A stretch of 64,000 bases of DNA, taken from contig NZ_FUXW01000002.1 of NCBI RefSeq assembly GCF_900167005.1, positions 479,789 to 543,788 of the forward strand, written 5' to 3'. The notes below the pieces were generated by a model. It was not told the DNA's origin. It searched no databases and saw nothing but the letters and a program-made list of their open reading frames with translations. A program made the position numbers and the translations under genes. Below, piece by piece: positions 28,168 to 37,308 of the stretch. The DNA is from Butyricicoccus pullicaecorum DSM 23266. Its GTDB lineage: Bacteria > Bacillota > Clostridia > Oscillospirales > Butyricicoccaceae. Every line of letters starts with the position of its first letter. Positions within the stretch are counted from its first letter, which is position 1.

Positions 28168-28766
28168 TATGCGAAGTAATCCCGATGCAGTGCAGTTACG
28201 ACGCCAAGAATGACCGCGCCTTCACCGTCAATCGGGGAATAATCCGGGTTTTCCGGCATGAGCCATACATGACCGTCATCCTCAATTTTGAGTGTCTTGC
28301 AGGTCGCCTCGTCTTCAATCATCGCTACAACGATCTGTCCGGGAGTCGCCGTATTCTGCTGACGCACGATAATGTAGTCTCCGTTGAGGATACCCGCACC
28401 GATCATGGAATCGCCCTTGATCCGCAGGGCAAAGTATTCGCCGTATCCGCTTGCCTGCTCATACGGCAAATAACCCTCAATATCTTCTACTGCGAGAATC
28501 GGCATACCTGCTGTGACCTGTCCCAAAATGGGAACCTGCGGCACACTTGCCGCTGCACCTTTTACCACCAATGCACGCGTCTTGTGGTCATCTTTTTCCA
28601 AATATCCCTTTTCACGCAGTTTGATCAGCTGGGCATGTACCGAAGAAGACGAACTCAGACCGACATGCTTGCCAATTTCGCGCACAGAAGGCGGATAGCC
28701 TTGCGCAGCAGTTGCTTCTGCTATATATTCGAGAATGCGCTTTTGCTTCTCGCTCAACTTTTTCAT
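28167..28766 (-). CDS. lexA: LexA repressor
   Basis: SOS repressor. N-terminal winged helix (about residues 1-65, QKRILEYIAEATAAQGYPPS), cleavage site QVTAGMPI with the Ala-Gly bond, catalytic Ser in GDSMIGAGI and Lys in EATCKTLKI. 199 residues. A SOS-box-like palindrome lies just downstream of its -10 box, pointing to autoregulation; recG downstream would then also be SOS-linked. Confidence 0.96.
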   Translation of the reverse strand: MKKLSEKQKRILEYIAEATAAQGYPPSVREIGKHVGLSSSSSVHAQLIKLREKGYLEKDDHKTRALVVKGAAASVPQVPILGQVTAGMPILAVEDIEGYLPYEQASGYGEYFALRIKGDSMIGAGILNGDYIIVRQQNTATPGQIVVAMIEDEATCKTLKIEDDGHVWLMPENPDYSPIDGEGAVILGVVTALHRDYFA

Positions 28767-28818
28767 CGTGACACCATCCTAAAAAATAGCCAATTATCTC
28801 CAACACCTCACGCATGGA

Positions 28819-28832
28819 GAAACATTTGTTTG
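28819..28832 (-). promoter_or_regulatory. Probable LexA (SOS) box at lexA
   Basis: GAAACATTTGTTTG matches the Gram-positive LexA box CGAACATATGTTCG at 10 of 14 positions and keeps the AAC-N4-GTT core. It sits 12 bases after the lexA -10, where it would cover the transcription start. Confidence 0.6.
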
Positions 28833-28843
28833 TTTTTTATTCA

Positions 28844-28872
28844 ATTATATCTGAATTTGCTGGAAAAATCAA
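28844..28872 (-). promoter_or_regulatory. Promoter of lexA-recG
   Basis: Minus strand: TTGATT (-35), 17-base spacer, TATAAT (perfect -10). The -10 is 78 bases before the lexA ATG, with the SOS box between them. Confidence 0.75.
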
Positions 28873-28972
28873 ACCTTTGTTGCGGTGCGATATAAAAATA
28901 ATCCACTCTCAAAAGTCCCCTCACAAATCCAATAATTTGTCACCCATAACACAGTTTTGCAGAAAATATATC

Positions 28973-29001
28973 TTGTTTATTCGCGCAAACTATTATAGAA
29001 T
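28973..29001 (+). promoter_or_regulatory. Promoter of the yloU/yloV-type unit
   Basis: TTGTTT (-35), 17-base spacer, TAGAAT (-10), 54 bases before the Asp23-family gene. Confidence 0.6.
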
Positions 29002-29054
29002 AGAGAATAAGTATAGAATGACTTCTGAACGGTTTGGTTTGCTGGAGGTATTTT

Positions 29055-29405
29055 ATGAGAATCAACAACGAATTTGGATATATTGAGATTGCCCCCGACG
29101 TGATTGCCGGGATTGCCGGCTATGCCGCTTCTTCTTGTTTTGGCGTTAAGGGCATGACCGTCCGTTCGGTCGCAGATGGTGTTGCGCATCTTTTGCGCCG
29201 TGAAAACATGAGCCGCGGTGTCAAAATCACCGAAGCTTCCGACGGCGGCATCAACATCGATCTGCACATCGCGGTCGATCACGGAATTAATATTGCCTCG
29301 GTTTGCCGTTCAATCATCAGCGAAGTCCGCTACCACGTGGAGCAGCTGACCGGCATTGATGTCAAGAACATCGATATCTACGTCGAAAGCATCAAGGCCG
29401 ATTGA
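29055..29405 (+). CDS. Asp23/Gls24 family protein (YloU-like)
   Basis: 116-residue cytosolic protein of the Asp23/Gls24 (alkaline shock) family, with GYIEIAPDVIAGIAGYAA and the C-terminal EQLTGIDVKNIDIYVESIK. In this family some members attach to the membrane or associate with fatty-acid kinase; the exact role is unclear. GGAGG lies 7 bases before the ATG. It precedes a YloV/FakA homologue by 25 bases, the standard Firmicutes pair. Confidence 0.92.
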   Translation: MRINNEFGYIEIAPDVIAGIAGYAASSCFGVKGMTVRSVADGVAHLLRRENMSRGVKITEASDGGINIDLHIAVDHGINIASVCRSIISEVRYHVEQLTGIDVKNIDIYVESIKAD

Positions 29406-29430
29406 CAGAAACGAAGGAGTAACGTAAGAC

Positions 29431-31080
29431 ATGAACGAACAAAAAATCACCGGGTCACTGTTTCAGCGCATGGTTATTGAAGGTGCGCTCGCGATCGCCG
29501 AAAAAAAGGAAGCTGCCAATGAGCTCAATGTCTTCCCGGTGCCCGACGGCGATACCGGTACCAATATGTATATGACCATGCACGCCGCACAGGAAGAAAT
29601 GGAGCGTCTGACCGAGCCCACCCTGCGCAAGGCAGTTGATCAGACGGCGTCTGCCCTGCTGCGCGGTGCCCGCGGCAACTCGGGTGTTATTCTCTCCCTG
29701 CTTTTCCGCGGTATGGCAAAAAAACTGCGCGAAAAGGAAGAAGCTGGCGGCTGTGATTTTGCACTCGCGCTGCGTGAAGGCGTAGATACCGCGTACAAGG
29801 CGGTCATGAAGCCCGCAGAGGGCACGATCCTGACTGTCACCAGAGTTTCTGCACAGCACGCAGTCGAGCTGTGTCAGGCCGATCCGCAGCTGTCGGTTGA
29901 ACAGGTCTTTTCTGCCGTACTCGAGCGTGGTCAGACCGCATTGCAGGAAACCATGTCCCAGAACCCGGTTCTGGAAAAGGCTGGTGTCGTTGATGCCGGC
30001 GGCTTTGGCTTCCTGACCATCTTCGAGGGTATGTTCGATGCCTTCCGCGGCATCCACAAGGAGCGCGTCATTGAAGAAGCTCCGGCTGCCAAGAGCGCAG
30101 CGGATTTCAGCGCAATTGCAGATGAAGATATCACCTTCACTTACTGCACCGAGTTTATCGCCGAGCGCAAGGACAAGGCGCGCAACGTCGGTCGTATGCG
30201 TTCTCTGCTGAGCGAAATCGGTGACTCTCTGGTTGTTGTCGAAGATGATGACATCGTAAAGGTCCATGTACACACCGATCAGCCCAACAAGGCACTGGAA
30301 GAAGGCTTGAAGTTCGGTCCCCTGCTGACGGTCAAGATTGAGAACATGCGTCAGCAGCACACCGCAAAGGTCATCGAGGGCACGGTAGCACCGGAGCATC
30401 GTGAAATCTGCCCGCCCGAGAAGAAGTACGGTTTTGTCTGTGTTGCTGCTGGTGACGGTCTGCACACCGTATTCACCGACCTCGGCTGCGATCAGGTCGT
30501 ACAGGGCGGTCAGACCATGAACCCCTCGACCGAAGATATCCTGCGTGCGGTCGATCAGACGCCCGCAGAGATCGTCTACGTTTTCCCCAACAACAAGAAT
30601 ATTATCATGGCGGCACAGCAGGCTGCTGCGCTGTGCGAAGACAAGCAGGTCGTTGTTATGCCCTCCAAGAACATCCCGCAGGGTATCTCGGCAATGCTGG
30701 TCTTTGATGCCGATGCAGAGCAGGAGGACAACACCGCTGCAATGAACGAGGCCATGGAAGCCGTTCGCGCAGGTCAGGTCACCTATGCTGCACGCAACTC
30801 CGACTTTGACGGCAAGAAGATCAAGGAAGGCGAATACCTTGGTCTGTGCGAGGGCAAGCTGGCTGCAAACAGCAAGCGTCAGCACGATGTCCTCAAAAAG
30901 CTCATCCGTGAGCTGGTATCCGCAGACAGCACCTTTGCTACGATCATCTACGGCGAAGGCGTGACCGAGGAGGAAGCTGCGAAGGTCGAGGAACTGTTCC
31001 GCAAGGAAAATCATGACCTGGAAATTACGGTCATTCATGGCGGTCAGCCGGTCTACTACTATATTCTGTCAGTTGAATAA
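29431..31080 (+). CDS. fakA: DAK2/DegV-domain fatty acid kinase-like protein (YloV/FakA)
   Basis: 549-residue protein with an N-terminal DhaL kinase domain (NVFPVPDGDTGTNMYMTM, RGARGNSGVILS) that binds ATP-Mg, a middle domain (about 220-340) and a C-terminal DegV-like domain (about 340-549). In Staphylococcus and Bacillus the homologue phosphorylates fatty acids delivered by FakB. No fakB is in the window. AAGGAG is upstream of the ATG. Co-transcribed with the Asp23-family gene. Confidence 0.9.
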   Translation: MNEQKITGSLFQRMVIEGALAIAEKKEAANELNVFPVPDGDTGTNMYMTMHAAQEEMERLTEPTLRKAVDQTASALLRGARGNSGVILSLLFRGMAKKLREKEEAGGCDFALALREGVDTAYKAVMKPAEGTILTVTRVSAQHAVELCQADPQLSVEQVFSAVLERGQTALQETMSQNPVLEKAGVVDAGGFGFLTIFEGMFDAFRGIHKERVIEEAPAAKSAADFSAIADEDITFTYCTEFIAERKDKARNVGRMRSLLSEIGDSLVVVEDDDIVKVHVHTDQPNKALEEGLKFGPLLTVKIENMRQQHTAKVIEGTVAPEHREICPPEKKYGFVCVAAGDGLHTVFTDLGCDQVVQGGQTMNPSTEDILRAVDQTPAEIVYVFPNNKNIIMAAQQAAALCEDKQVVVMPSKNIPQGISAMLVFDADAEQEDNTAAMNEAMEAVRAGQVTYAARNSDFDGKKIKEGEYLGLCEGKLAANSKRQHDVLKKLIRELVSADSTFATIIYGEGVTEEEAAKVEELFRKENHDLEITVIHGGQPVYYYILSVE

Positions 31081-31087
31081 ATCATTT

Positions 31088-31115
31088 AAAAGCTCCCCTT
31101 TTGGGGAGCTTTTTA
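31088..31115 (+). terminator. Terminator after fakA
   Basis: AAAGCTCCCC stem, TTTT loop, GGGGAGCTTT and a T-tract, eight bases after the stop codon. Confidence 0.9.
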
Positions 31116-31128
31116 GAGGAGATTCCCA

Positions 31129-31767
31129 ATGTCTATTTTTGATATCTTTGCAAAGTTGGAACAGGAGCGCAAACAGCAGGACGCTTCTGCCGGCCCGATC
31201 GAGTGGCTGGTTGTCGGTCTTGGCAATCCCGGTTCTAAATATGAAAGCACCCGACACAACGCTGGTTTCCGCGCACTGGATTCCTACTGTCAGAAAACCG
31301 GTCAGCGTATCGACCGCATGAAGTTCAAGGCGCTGGTCGGCGAGGGTACATTCGGCGGAAAACGCGTTCTGTTCATGAAGCCGCAGACCTTTATGAATCT
31401 GTCCGGTGAGGCTGTGCGCGATGCCGCAGATTTCTACAAGATCCCGCCCGAGCGCATTGTCGTTTTGTTTGACGATATTTCGCTGGATGTCGGCCGTCTG
31501 CGCGTACGCGCAAAGGGCTCTGCCGGTGGCCAGAACGGCGTCAAGAACATCATCTATCAGCTGTCCTCTGATCAGTTCCCGCGTGTCAAGATCGGTATTG
31601 GTGCAAAGCCCCATCCCGATTACGATCTGGCCGACTGGGTACTGTCCAAATTCCAAGGCGAGGATGAAACCAAGATTCAGGAAGCAGCTCAGCACGCAAT
31701 GGAAGCTGCGGAAGAAATCGTCCGCAACGGTCCTGCGGCTGCGGCGCAGAAATTTAACGGTAAATAA
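31129..31767 (+). CDS. pth: Peptidyl-tRNA hydrolase
   Basis: Releases tRNA from prematurely dropped peptidyl-tRNA. The core begins at about residue 24 with LVVGLGNPGSKYESTRHNAG (catalytic His in TRHN), then MKPQTFMNLSGEAV and a DDISLDVGRLRVRAKGSAGG lid region. 212 residues; the first 23 (MSIFDIFAKLEQERKQQDAS) are an extension not found in most Pth proteins. GAGGAG precedes the ATG. It lies between two terminators, so it may rely on readthrough or a weak promoter. Confidence 0.95.
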   Translation: MSIFDIFAKLEQERKQQDASAGPIEWLVVGLGNPGSKYESTRHNAGFRALDSYCQKTGQRIDRMKFKALVGEGTFGGKRVLFMKPQTFMNLSGEAVRDAADFYKIPPERIVVLFDDISLDVGRLRVRAKGSAGGQNGVKNIIYQLSSDQFPRVKIGIGAKPHPDYDLADWVLSKFQGEDETKIQEAAQHAMEAAEEIVRNGPAAAAQKFNGK

Positions 31768-31771
31768 AGTA

Positions 31772-31806
31772 AAAGAGCTGGTTCAATCAGAACCAGCTCT
31801 TTTTTA
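31772..31806 (+). terminator. Bidirectional terminator between pth and the CPBP protease gene
   Basis: AGAGCTGGTT stem, 7-base loop, AACCAGCTCT and TTTTTT on the plus strand; the minus strand also ends in TTTT. Confidence 0.88.
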
Positions 31807-32754
31807 AATCGGTGTAATGCTCATCGCCGTTAAAACAATCAGATAAATAATCAAAAGCAAAATAGGCGGTGAGGTCATCAGCAGTTTTACTGTTTTCTTT
31901 TCGGCATAACCTTGTCGGGCATACGCGCGAATCGGTTGATGCAGCTTGGTGATACACAAAAACAGCGCAATGAGTCCAAATGCAAACAGTGCCTGATTGA
32001 CACCTGCTGCGGCTACCTCGTCGGCATCTCCCAGCCGTGCCAGAATCTCTGCGGTCAGGTTGGTCAGCGCATGCAGTACCATAGACGCTGAAAGCGAGTA
32101 TTCTACCGCAATATAGCCGAACAATACGCCGCACAGCAGCGCCATGGGCAGCTGAATGATATTGCCGTGCATGAGTCCAAAAATAACAGCCGCAAACAAA
32201 ATCGCAAAGGTATTGCCGTAGGGCTTCAAATATTCCAGCACAAAGCCGCGGTACATGAGCTCTTCACAGAATGGTGCAATCAACACGCTGTACAGCAGCA
32301 TAGATGCGGTCTGTGAAGCAGCGGTCGCACTCGCATGTGCACTGTAAAACGATCCGCCCAGCAAATTCGCGGTGACTTCCACTGGAATGGTGAGCAGAGA
32401 CGCAATGTTTTGCAATCCCAGCACCAGCAGGAAGCAAAACACCATGATGGTGCCGCCGATCCGCTGATTCTTCTTACCGAAAAAAGCGGGCAGCTGTTTC
32501 GGGTGCTCGGTCAGCTTAAGCGCGAGACACGGCGTCAGGCCTGCCAGCGCACCTACAATCAGCCACACGCCGCTGTCCTGCAATTTGTGCATGAGCTCGA
32601 CGGCTCCAATCATCGGATCTCTGGCAATGAGCCATCGGATATAGAGTTCCTCTCCTGCCCAGACCACTGCCATCATCAGCACCTGAGAAGCGATCAGTAC
32701 CCATCCCAATTTGGCAAAGGTTTGTTTATATGTACTTTCCCGGGATGCTTCCAT
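31804..32754 (-). CDS. CPBP family intramembrane metalloprotease
   Basis: 316-residue membrane protein with about eight hydrophobic helices and the three CPBP (Abi/Rce1-like) motifs: CEELMYRGF (EExxxR), FGLMHG (FxxxH) and LHALTN (HxxxN). Substrate unknown; family members act in prenyl-protein processing, bacteriocin self-immunity or peptide trimming. Last gene of the pgeF operon, one base after the EamA transporter gene. Confidence 0.9.
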   Translation of the reverse strand: MEASRESTYKQTFAKLGWVLIASQVLMMAVVWAGEELYIRWLIARDPMIGAVELMHKLQDSGVWLIVGALAGLTPCLALKLTEHPKQLPAFFGKKNQRIGGTIMVFCFLLVLGLQNIASLLTIPVEVTANLLGGSFYSAHASATAASQTASMLLYSVLIAPFCEELMYRGFVLEYLKPYGNTFAILFAAVIFGLMHGNIIQLPMALLCGVLFGYIAVEYSLSASMVLHALTNLTAEILARLGDADEVAAAGVNQALFAFGLIALFLCITKLHQPIRAYARQGYAEKKTVKLLMTSPPILLLIIYLIVLTAMSITPI

Positions 32755-32755
32755 A

Positions 32756-33667
32756 TCATCTCTCCTTGCCGAGTACAGGGATTCTCACAGGCAGGCGATT
32801 CTCCGAAACCACCAGTCCTAGCAGAACCAACACCGTTCCCAGCACAGACCGCGCCGACATGCGCTCATGCAGCACGATCGCAGCACACAAAATGGTAATA
32901 ACAGGTGACAGATAAATATAGACGCTGGTCTTAATCGCTCCCAGCTTCTTAACCGCAGTATTCCAGGTCACAAAGCACGCTGCACTTGCCAGAAAACTCA
33001 AAAATGCGAGCGTCAGCAAAATAGAGGGCTGCTTGAGCGCGTCGAGCGACGGAGAAAATCCCATCTTCCAGGCAATCGGCAGCATAAACACGACACCATA
33101 CAGAAAGACATGGCGCGTCATCGCGATTGAAGGGTAACCGAATTCACCCAATCTGCGAATCAGTACCGAGTAGATACCCCACGCAACAGCGGCAGCCAGC
33201 GCCAGCACATCACCGATGGGGTTAATCTGCATGCGCTCGGTACCGCTGAATGAGATAAACGCGATGCCGCTGATGGCAATGGCAAAACCGATGATAAAAT
33301 GCAATTGCAGGCGCTCCCGCGATGCGATTGCCCAAAAGATTGCCGTGAACATCGGCGCACAGGATACCACAACGCCAATATTGGACGCGGTCGAATATCC
33401 AAGTGCAATATTCTCAAGCAGATAATAAATCAATACACCGGTCAGACCTGCGCCTGCAAAATACAGCTCATGCCGCTTATCTTTGAGCCGCAATCGTTTG
33501 GGACAGGCAATACTCAGGGCTGTAAATCCCAACACAAAGCGAATGAGCAGAATTTCTACCGCCGTAAAATGCTCGAGCAGGACTTTTGTTGCAATAAAGG
33601 TCGTACCCCACACGCACACCGTTCCGAGCGCAAGGGCATGGCCAATCCATTCTTTTTCCTGTTTCAT
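32756..33667 (-). CDS. EamA/DMT family transporter
   Basis: 303 residues in ten hydrophobic helices, two EamA repeats (about 10-140 and 155-295), with GTTFIATKVLL near the start. Drug/metabolite transporter superfamily; the exported metabolite cannot be told from sequence. The ATG at 33667 has AAAGGGGAAG upstream and is preferred over in-frame codons inside mnmA. Ten bases after mnmA. Confidence 0.88.
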   Translation of the reverse strand: MKQEKEWIGHALALGTVCVWGTTFIATKVLLEHFTAVEILLIRFVLGFTALSIACPKRLRLKDKRHELYFAGAGLTGVLIYYLLENIALGYSTASNIGVVVSCAPMFTAIFWAIASRERLQLHFIIGFAIAISGIAFISFSGTERMQINPIGDVLALAAAVAWGIYSVLIRRLGEFGYPSIAMTRHVFLYGVVFMLPIAWKMGFSPSLDALKQPSILLTLAFLSFLASAACFVTWNTAVKKLGAIKTSVYIYLSPVITILCAAIVLHERMSARSVLGTVLVLLGLVVSENRLPVRIPVLGKER

Positions 33668-33677
33668 AGCTTCCCCT

Positions 33678-34700
33678 TTATCCATCGATAAAACCGCCGC
33701 CAATTACGATCTCGCCATCATAAAAGACCGCAAATTGTCCAGCAGCCGGTGCACGAACGGGCTGTACAAAAGTGACCTCTGCCTGTCCGTTTCCGAGCAG
33801 TCGAACGGTTGCCGGATCACTGTGCTTGGAATAGCGCACACGCGCCTGACAGTCAAACGATCCGCTCTCTGCGTACTCCGGTGCGCACAGGTTCAGTCCG
33901 CTGACCGTGATTTTCTCACGGAACACATCGGAAAGCGAAAGTACAACCTCATTGGTATCCTGTCGTAACTCGTGCACGAATAGGCGGCCGGTGGACGCGA
34001 TGCCCAGTCCCTTGCGCTGGCCGACCGTATAATGGTGCAGTCCCTTATGTCGACCCAGCACTCGACCGGTCTCATCTACAAAGTTACCCTCCGGCAGGGC
34101 TGCGCCACGCGACTCCAGCCATGCGCTGTAATCGCCGTCCTGGATAAAGCAGACATCCATGCTGTCTTTCTTCTCCGCAACCGGAATCTGGCTCTTACGT
34201 GCCAGTTCCCTCACCTCAGCCTTGTCTGCCGCTTCGCCGAGCGGGAATACGCAGCGCTCCAGCACCGAACGCGGCAAATTGGCCAGCATATACGACTGAT
34301 CTTTCGGAGAACGCGCGCGCATGAGCAGTGCTCTGTCCTGCGTATCGTGACCAATCCGCGCATAATGTCCGGTCGCAATATACTGTGCGCCGATCTCATC
34401 GGCATACTGGCACAGGGAGACAAACTTTACCTTGCGGTTGCATACGACGCAGGGGTTCGGCGTGCGTGCCGATTCATATTCGTGCTGAAAGTACGAGCGC
34501 ACTTCCCGCTCGAACGTTTCTTCCTGATGAGCGATATACAGCGGGACATTGATCGCATCCGCAACGCGCTGCGCTTCGGCTGCGCCGCCCAGGCCGACAT
34601 CCATGTACAGACCGTACACCTCATATCCCTGCTCTCGCAGCAAGCGAGCGGATACCGCGGAATCGACACCGCCCGAAAGTCCTAATACAACTTTTTTCAT
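33678..34700 (-). CDS. mnmA: tRNA-specific 2-thiouridylase MnmA
   Basis: Installs 2-thio at U34 of Lys, Glu and Gln tRNAs. PP-loop VVLGLSGGVDSAVSARLL, first catalytic Cys in TPNPCVVCNRKVKF and second in MDVCFIQDGDYSAWL. 340 residues from the ATG at 34700, which has GGAGG five bases upstream. The ATG overlaps the stop of the preceding lipoprotein gene (ATGA). No cysteine desulfurase is adjacent. Confidence 0.96.
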   Translation of the reverse strand: MKKVVLGLSGGVDSAVSARLLREQGYEVYGLYMDVGLGGAAEAQRVADAINVPLYIAHQEETFEREVRSYFQHEYESARTPNPCVVCNRKVKFVSLCQYADEIGAQYIATGHYARIGHDTQDRALLMRARSPKDQSYMLANLPRSVLERCVFPLGEAADKAEVRELARKSQIPVAEKKDSMDVCFIQDGDYSAWLESRGAALPEGNFVDETGRVLGRHKGLHHYTVGQRKGLGIASTGRLFVHELRQDTNEVVLSLSDVFREKITVSGLNLCAPEYAESGSFDCQARVRYSKHSDPATVRLLGNGQAEVTFVQPVRAPAAGQFAVFYDGEIVIGGGFIDG

Positions 34701-36253
34701 CCAAGCCTCCATTCATTGGGTGTCCAGAAGATATTATAAGGTCTTGGGCTGAAGCCGGTCAGCAGACCGCTGCGCACAATGACCTGATTGCGTTCAAACG
34801 CCAAAGGCAGAATGGGCATTTTACTCAGGAAATATTCATAAAAATCGGTCTCTGCCTGTTCCAGTGCGTCCGCAGATGCCGTCCGGACAGACATAATCTT
34901 GCTGTCCAGTGTGGCATCTGTGATTCTGCCATAATTGAGCGAACCACCCGACATCAAAAGCGCACGTACATCAAAGTCAGGTGTCAAAATGACATCACCG
35001 TAGTACAAATCAAAGTTTCCACTGTTCAGCGCCTGCTGGTACTGATCGAAAGGCAGGCTATTGATATTGAGCTGAATGCCAATCTGGCTGAATGCGGTGA
35101 CCAACTGGCTGCACACGTTGCTCTTAAAGCTGTTCTCTGAATTGCACAGTAGGGTCAGCGTGATTTCTTCGCCCGAGCTGGTTTCCACCTTGCTGTCACC
35201 GTCAACATCTCGAATGCCCATCTGTGCCAGATAAGTGTTAGCTTGCTCTAAGGCGCCGGTCAAGCGGCTGTCTTCCAGCATTTCCGGCTGCGGATTGACC
35301 GGCAGCACAGCGGGGTCTGCAAAGGTTTGCAGGGACGAACGGCAAATCGAAGATCGATCGATGGCCAGGCTCAGTGCCTTGCGGAAATTCTCATTGGATA
35401 AGAGCGGATGGGACATACGGACGCCCAGATAATGCAGCTCGGTGGTCGGCGTTTGGTAAACATCGACTGCACCCTTGATGGTTGCCGGGTCATCACTGAT
35501 ACGCTCAGCGCGTGTCAGCGAGATATCACCTGCCGCAAAGCTGCTGATGACCGCATCGGCACGTACGGTACCAACCAGATTGATCTGGGGTACGTTGGAA
35601 ACCTTACCGCCATGCCAATTCTCATTGGGCAGCAGCAGGTAATCCGTATCACTCTGCGATGCTACAAACGGTCCGGTACCGATCGAAAACGTCTGATTCT
35701 CTGTTCCTTCTTTGAAAATCGGAATATCCAGAAGGCTCAGGAAGTGACTGTTCGGTGCACTCAGCGTAATCTGAATGGTTCGACTGTCGGTTGCACGAAT
35801 GGAAGACATATAGGACGCGCGATTGTAATACATAGAGGTCGCAGTCGACTTTGCCAAACGATAGCTGTACACAACGTCGTCCGCGGTCACGTCCGAACCA
35901 TCGGAAAATTTCAGTCCCTCTTTGAGTACCAGAGTACAGCTTGTACCGCTCAGTTCATAGTTCTCACACAGAACCGGTTCGGGTTCAAACTGATCGTTTA
36001 AGCAAAACAGACCCTCGTACAGTGCCTCACAGATAATACGATTGATGGTAGAGCTCGAAGTGATCGGATTTACCTTCTCGGCTGTATAATACGCGAGAGA
36101 CACCTGACCGACCTGACGCTGACTGTCCGAGGTCATATTGGTCAGTGTCGAAGTTGTCTCATCCAGACGCTCGGTCAGCGTACATCCACAGAGCAGGGAC
36201 AGTGCCAAACCGCACGCGGTTACGCGCAGCAGTATTTTACCGGCCTTCTTCAC
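34697..36253 (-). CDS. Peptide-type ABC transporter substrate-binding lipoprotein (SBP family 5)
   Basis: 518-residue extracytoplasmic protein. A GTG start at 36253 gives a lipoprotein signal (VKKAGKILLRVTACGLALS) and lipobox LLCGC, then a family-5 binding fold: NRIICEALYEGLFCLN, LKEGLKFSDGSDVTADDVVYS. No permease or ATPase genes are beside it, so it is an orphan binding protein. Start overlaps the pgeF stop (GTGA) and its stop overlaps mnmA. Ligand unknown. Confidence 0.9.
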   Translation of the reverse strand: MKKAGKILLRVTACGLALSLLCGCTLTERLDETTSTLTNMTSDSQRQVGQVSLAYYTAEKVNPITSSSTINRIICEALYEGLFCLNDQFEPEPVLCENYELSGTSCTLVLKEGLKFSDGSDVTADDVVYSYRLAKSTATSMYYNRASYMSSIRATDSRTIQITLSAPNSHFLSLLDIPIFKEGTENQTFSIGTGPFVASQSDTDYLLLPNENWHGGKVSNVPQINLVGTVRADAVISSFAAGDISLTRAERISDDPATIKGAVDVYQTPTTELHYLGVRMSHPLLSNENFRKALSLAIDRSSICRSSLQTFADPAVLPVNPQPEMLEDSRLTGALEQANTYLAQMGIRDVDGDSKVETSSGEEITLTLLCNSENSFKSNVCSQLVTAFSQIGIQLNINSLPFDQYQQALNSGNFDLYYGDVILTPDFDVRALLMSGGSLNYGRITDATLDSKIMSVRTASADALEQAETDFYEYFLSKMPILPLAFERNQVIVRSGLLTGFSPRPYNIFWTPNEWRLG

Positions 36254-37047
36254 AGACAAATCACCCCCGCTTGTACGCCCCGGTGTCCGTTGGTCGCACG
36301 GTGTGACCAGAAGACATCGGACATGCACTTGGTGCACAGGCCGCTGTTTATGATATTCTCCGGAGCAAGTCCAACCGATTGCAGCGTCATCTGCTGGATG
36401 CCCTGCAAATCAACGTGATATTTCTTCCCTCTCGTCTGGATGAACGGTGCAACCCGTTCGCCCATCTGCGCACGCATAGCGTCCGGAACATCCGCGTCGG
36501 TCTCAAAGCAGTCTTGGCAGATCGACGGTCCGATGACCGCAATCGTCGTTTCCCGGCATGCGCCGAGCGATACCATTTTCTCGACCGTCTTACCTGCGAT
36601 TTCCTGCGCTGTGCCGCGCCAGCCCGAATGACAGACCGCGCACACCTTGGCGGTCGGATCGTAGAACAGCGTTACTACACAGTCCGCGTAAAAGCCCGCG
36701 ATCGGCGTGTCCGGCAGAGCGGTGACCAGACCGTCCACTTTCCAGTCCATCGGCTGATGCAGACCGATTCCCACATCTGTTTCCTCGACAATCTGTACAC
36801 GGCTTTCGTGCACCTGCTGGGTCAGGGTAAAGCGCTCAAACGGAATGTGCAATGTGTCCGCGAGAATCTGATAATTACGCCGGACGTTCTCCGGATCATC
36901 TCCGCGGTTAAACCCGAAATTCAGGCTTTCACAATCTCCGTGACTGACACCGCCCGATTTGGTCGTGAACGCATGGCGCACCGGCAGCCGGTCACAGGTA
37001 TAATAAATCAAATCACCGCATTGTCTGCGGCGCATGGAGCTATGCAT
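36250..37047 (-). CDS. pgeF: YfiH/PgeF family copper-type polyphenol oxidase or peptidoglycan editing factor
   Basis: 265-residue LACC1/YfiH-type protein. Metal-ligand segments: KSGGVSHGDCESLNFG, CAVCHSGWRGT and IGPSICQDCFE. Family members have been shown to act on nucleosides, and in E. coli PgeF removes L-Ser from misedited peptidoglycan precursors; which applies here is unknown. GGAGG precedes the ATG. First gene of a five-gene coupled operon. Confidence 0.9.
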   Translation of the reverse strand: MHSSMRRRQCGDLIYYTCDRLPVRHAFTTKSGGVSHGDCESLNFGFNRGDDPENVRRNYQILADTLHIPFERFTLTQQVHESRVQIVEETDVGIGLHQPMDWKVDGLVTALPDTPIAGFYADCVVTLFYDPTAKVCAVCHSGWRGTAQEIAGKTVEKMVSLGACRETTIAVIGPSICQDCFETDADVPDAMRAQMGERVAPFIQTRGKKYHVDLQGIQQMTLQSVGLAPENIINSGLCTKCMSDVFWSHRATNGHRGVQAGVICL

Positions 37048-37180
37048 GGCTTTCCTCCTAAGGATCTTGCGGACGCGCAGGCCAAAGCCAGACGTGTCAT
37101 ATTTTGCAGTTTCCTGTCCGTTTTTTCACCGTATGAAACATAATCAGTGCCTTGCAGGACAAGAATGGTTTAACTATGTT

Positions 37181-37186
37181 ATTATA
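37181..37186 (-). promoter_or_regulatory. Putative -10 box of the pgeF operon
   Basis: Minus-strand TATAAT (AGTATAATAAC), about 135 bases before pgeF; the -35 is weak (TTGTAG about 19 bases upstream). The gap 37048-37427 otherwise holds only this and the rny promoter with its leader. Confidence 0.45.
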
Positions 37187-37279
37187 CTACAATTATCCCG
37201 CTCTCTACAAGGGTTCTCCCCTGCTTTCCCTTTCTGTTTGTCAGGGTGTATAAATACATGTCAAAATTGTGCCTGCTCC

Positions 37280-37308
37280 TTGACAGGAAAGACAAAAGGC
37301 TATACAAT
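37280..37308 (+). promoter_or_regulatory. Promoter of rny
   Basis: TTGACA (perfect -35), 17-base spacer, TACAAT (-10). It leaves a leader of about 110 bases before the rny ATG, with no recognised riboswitch. Confidence 0.85.

Noticed and set aside
29455..31038. Minus-strand frame of 527 codons opposite the YloV/FakA gene
   Set aside because: Shadow of a high-confidence gene; no start signal or family match.
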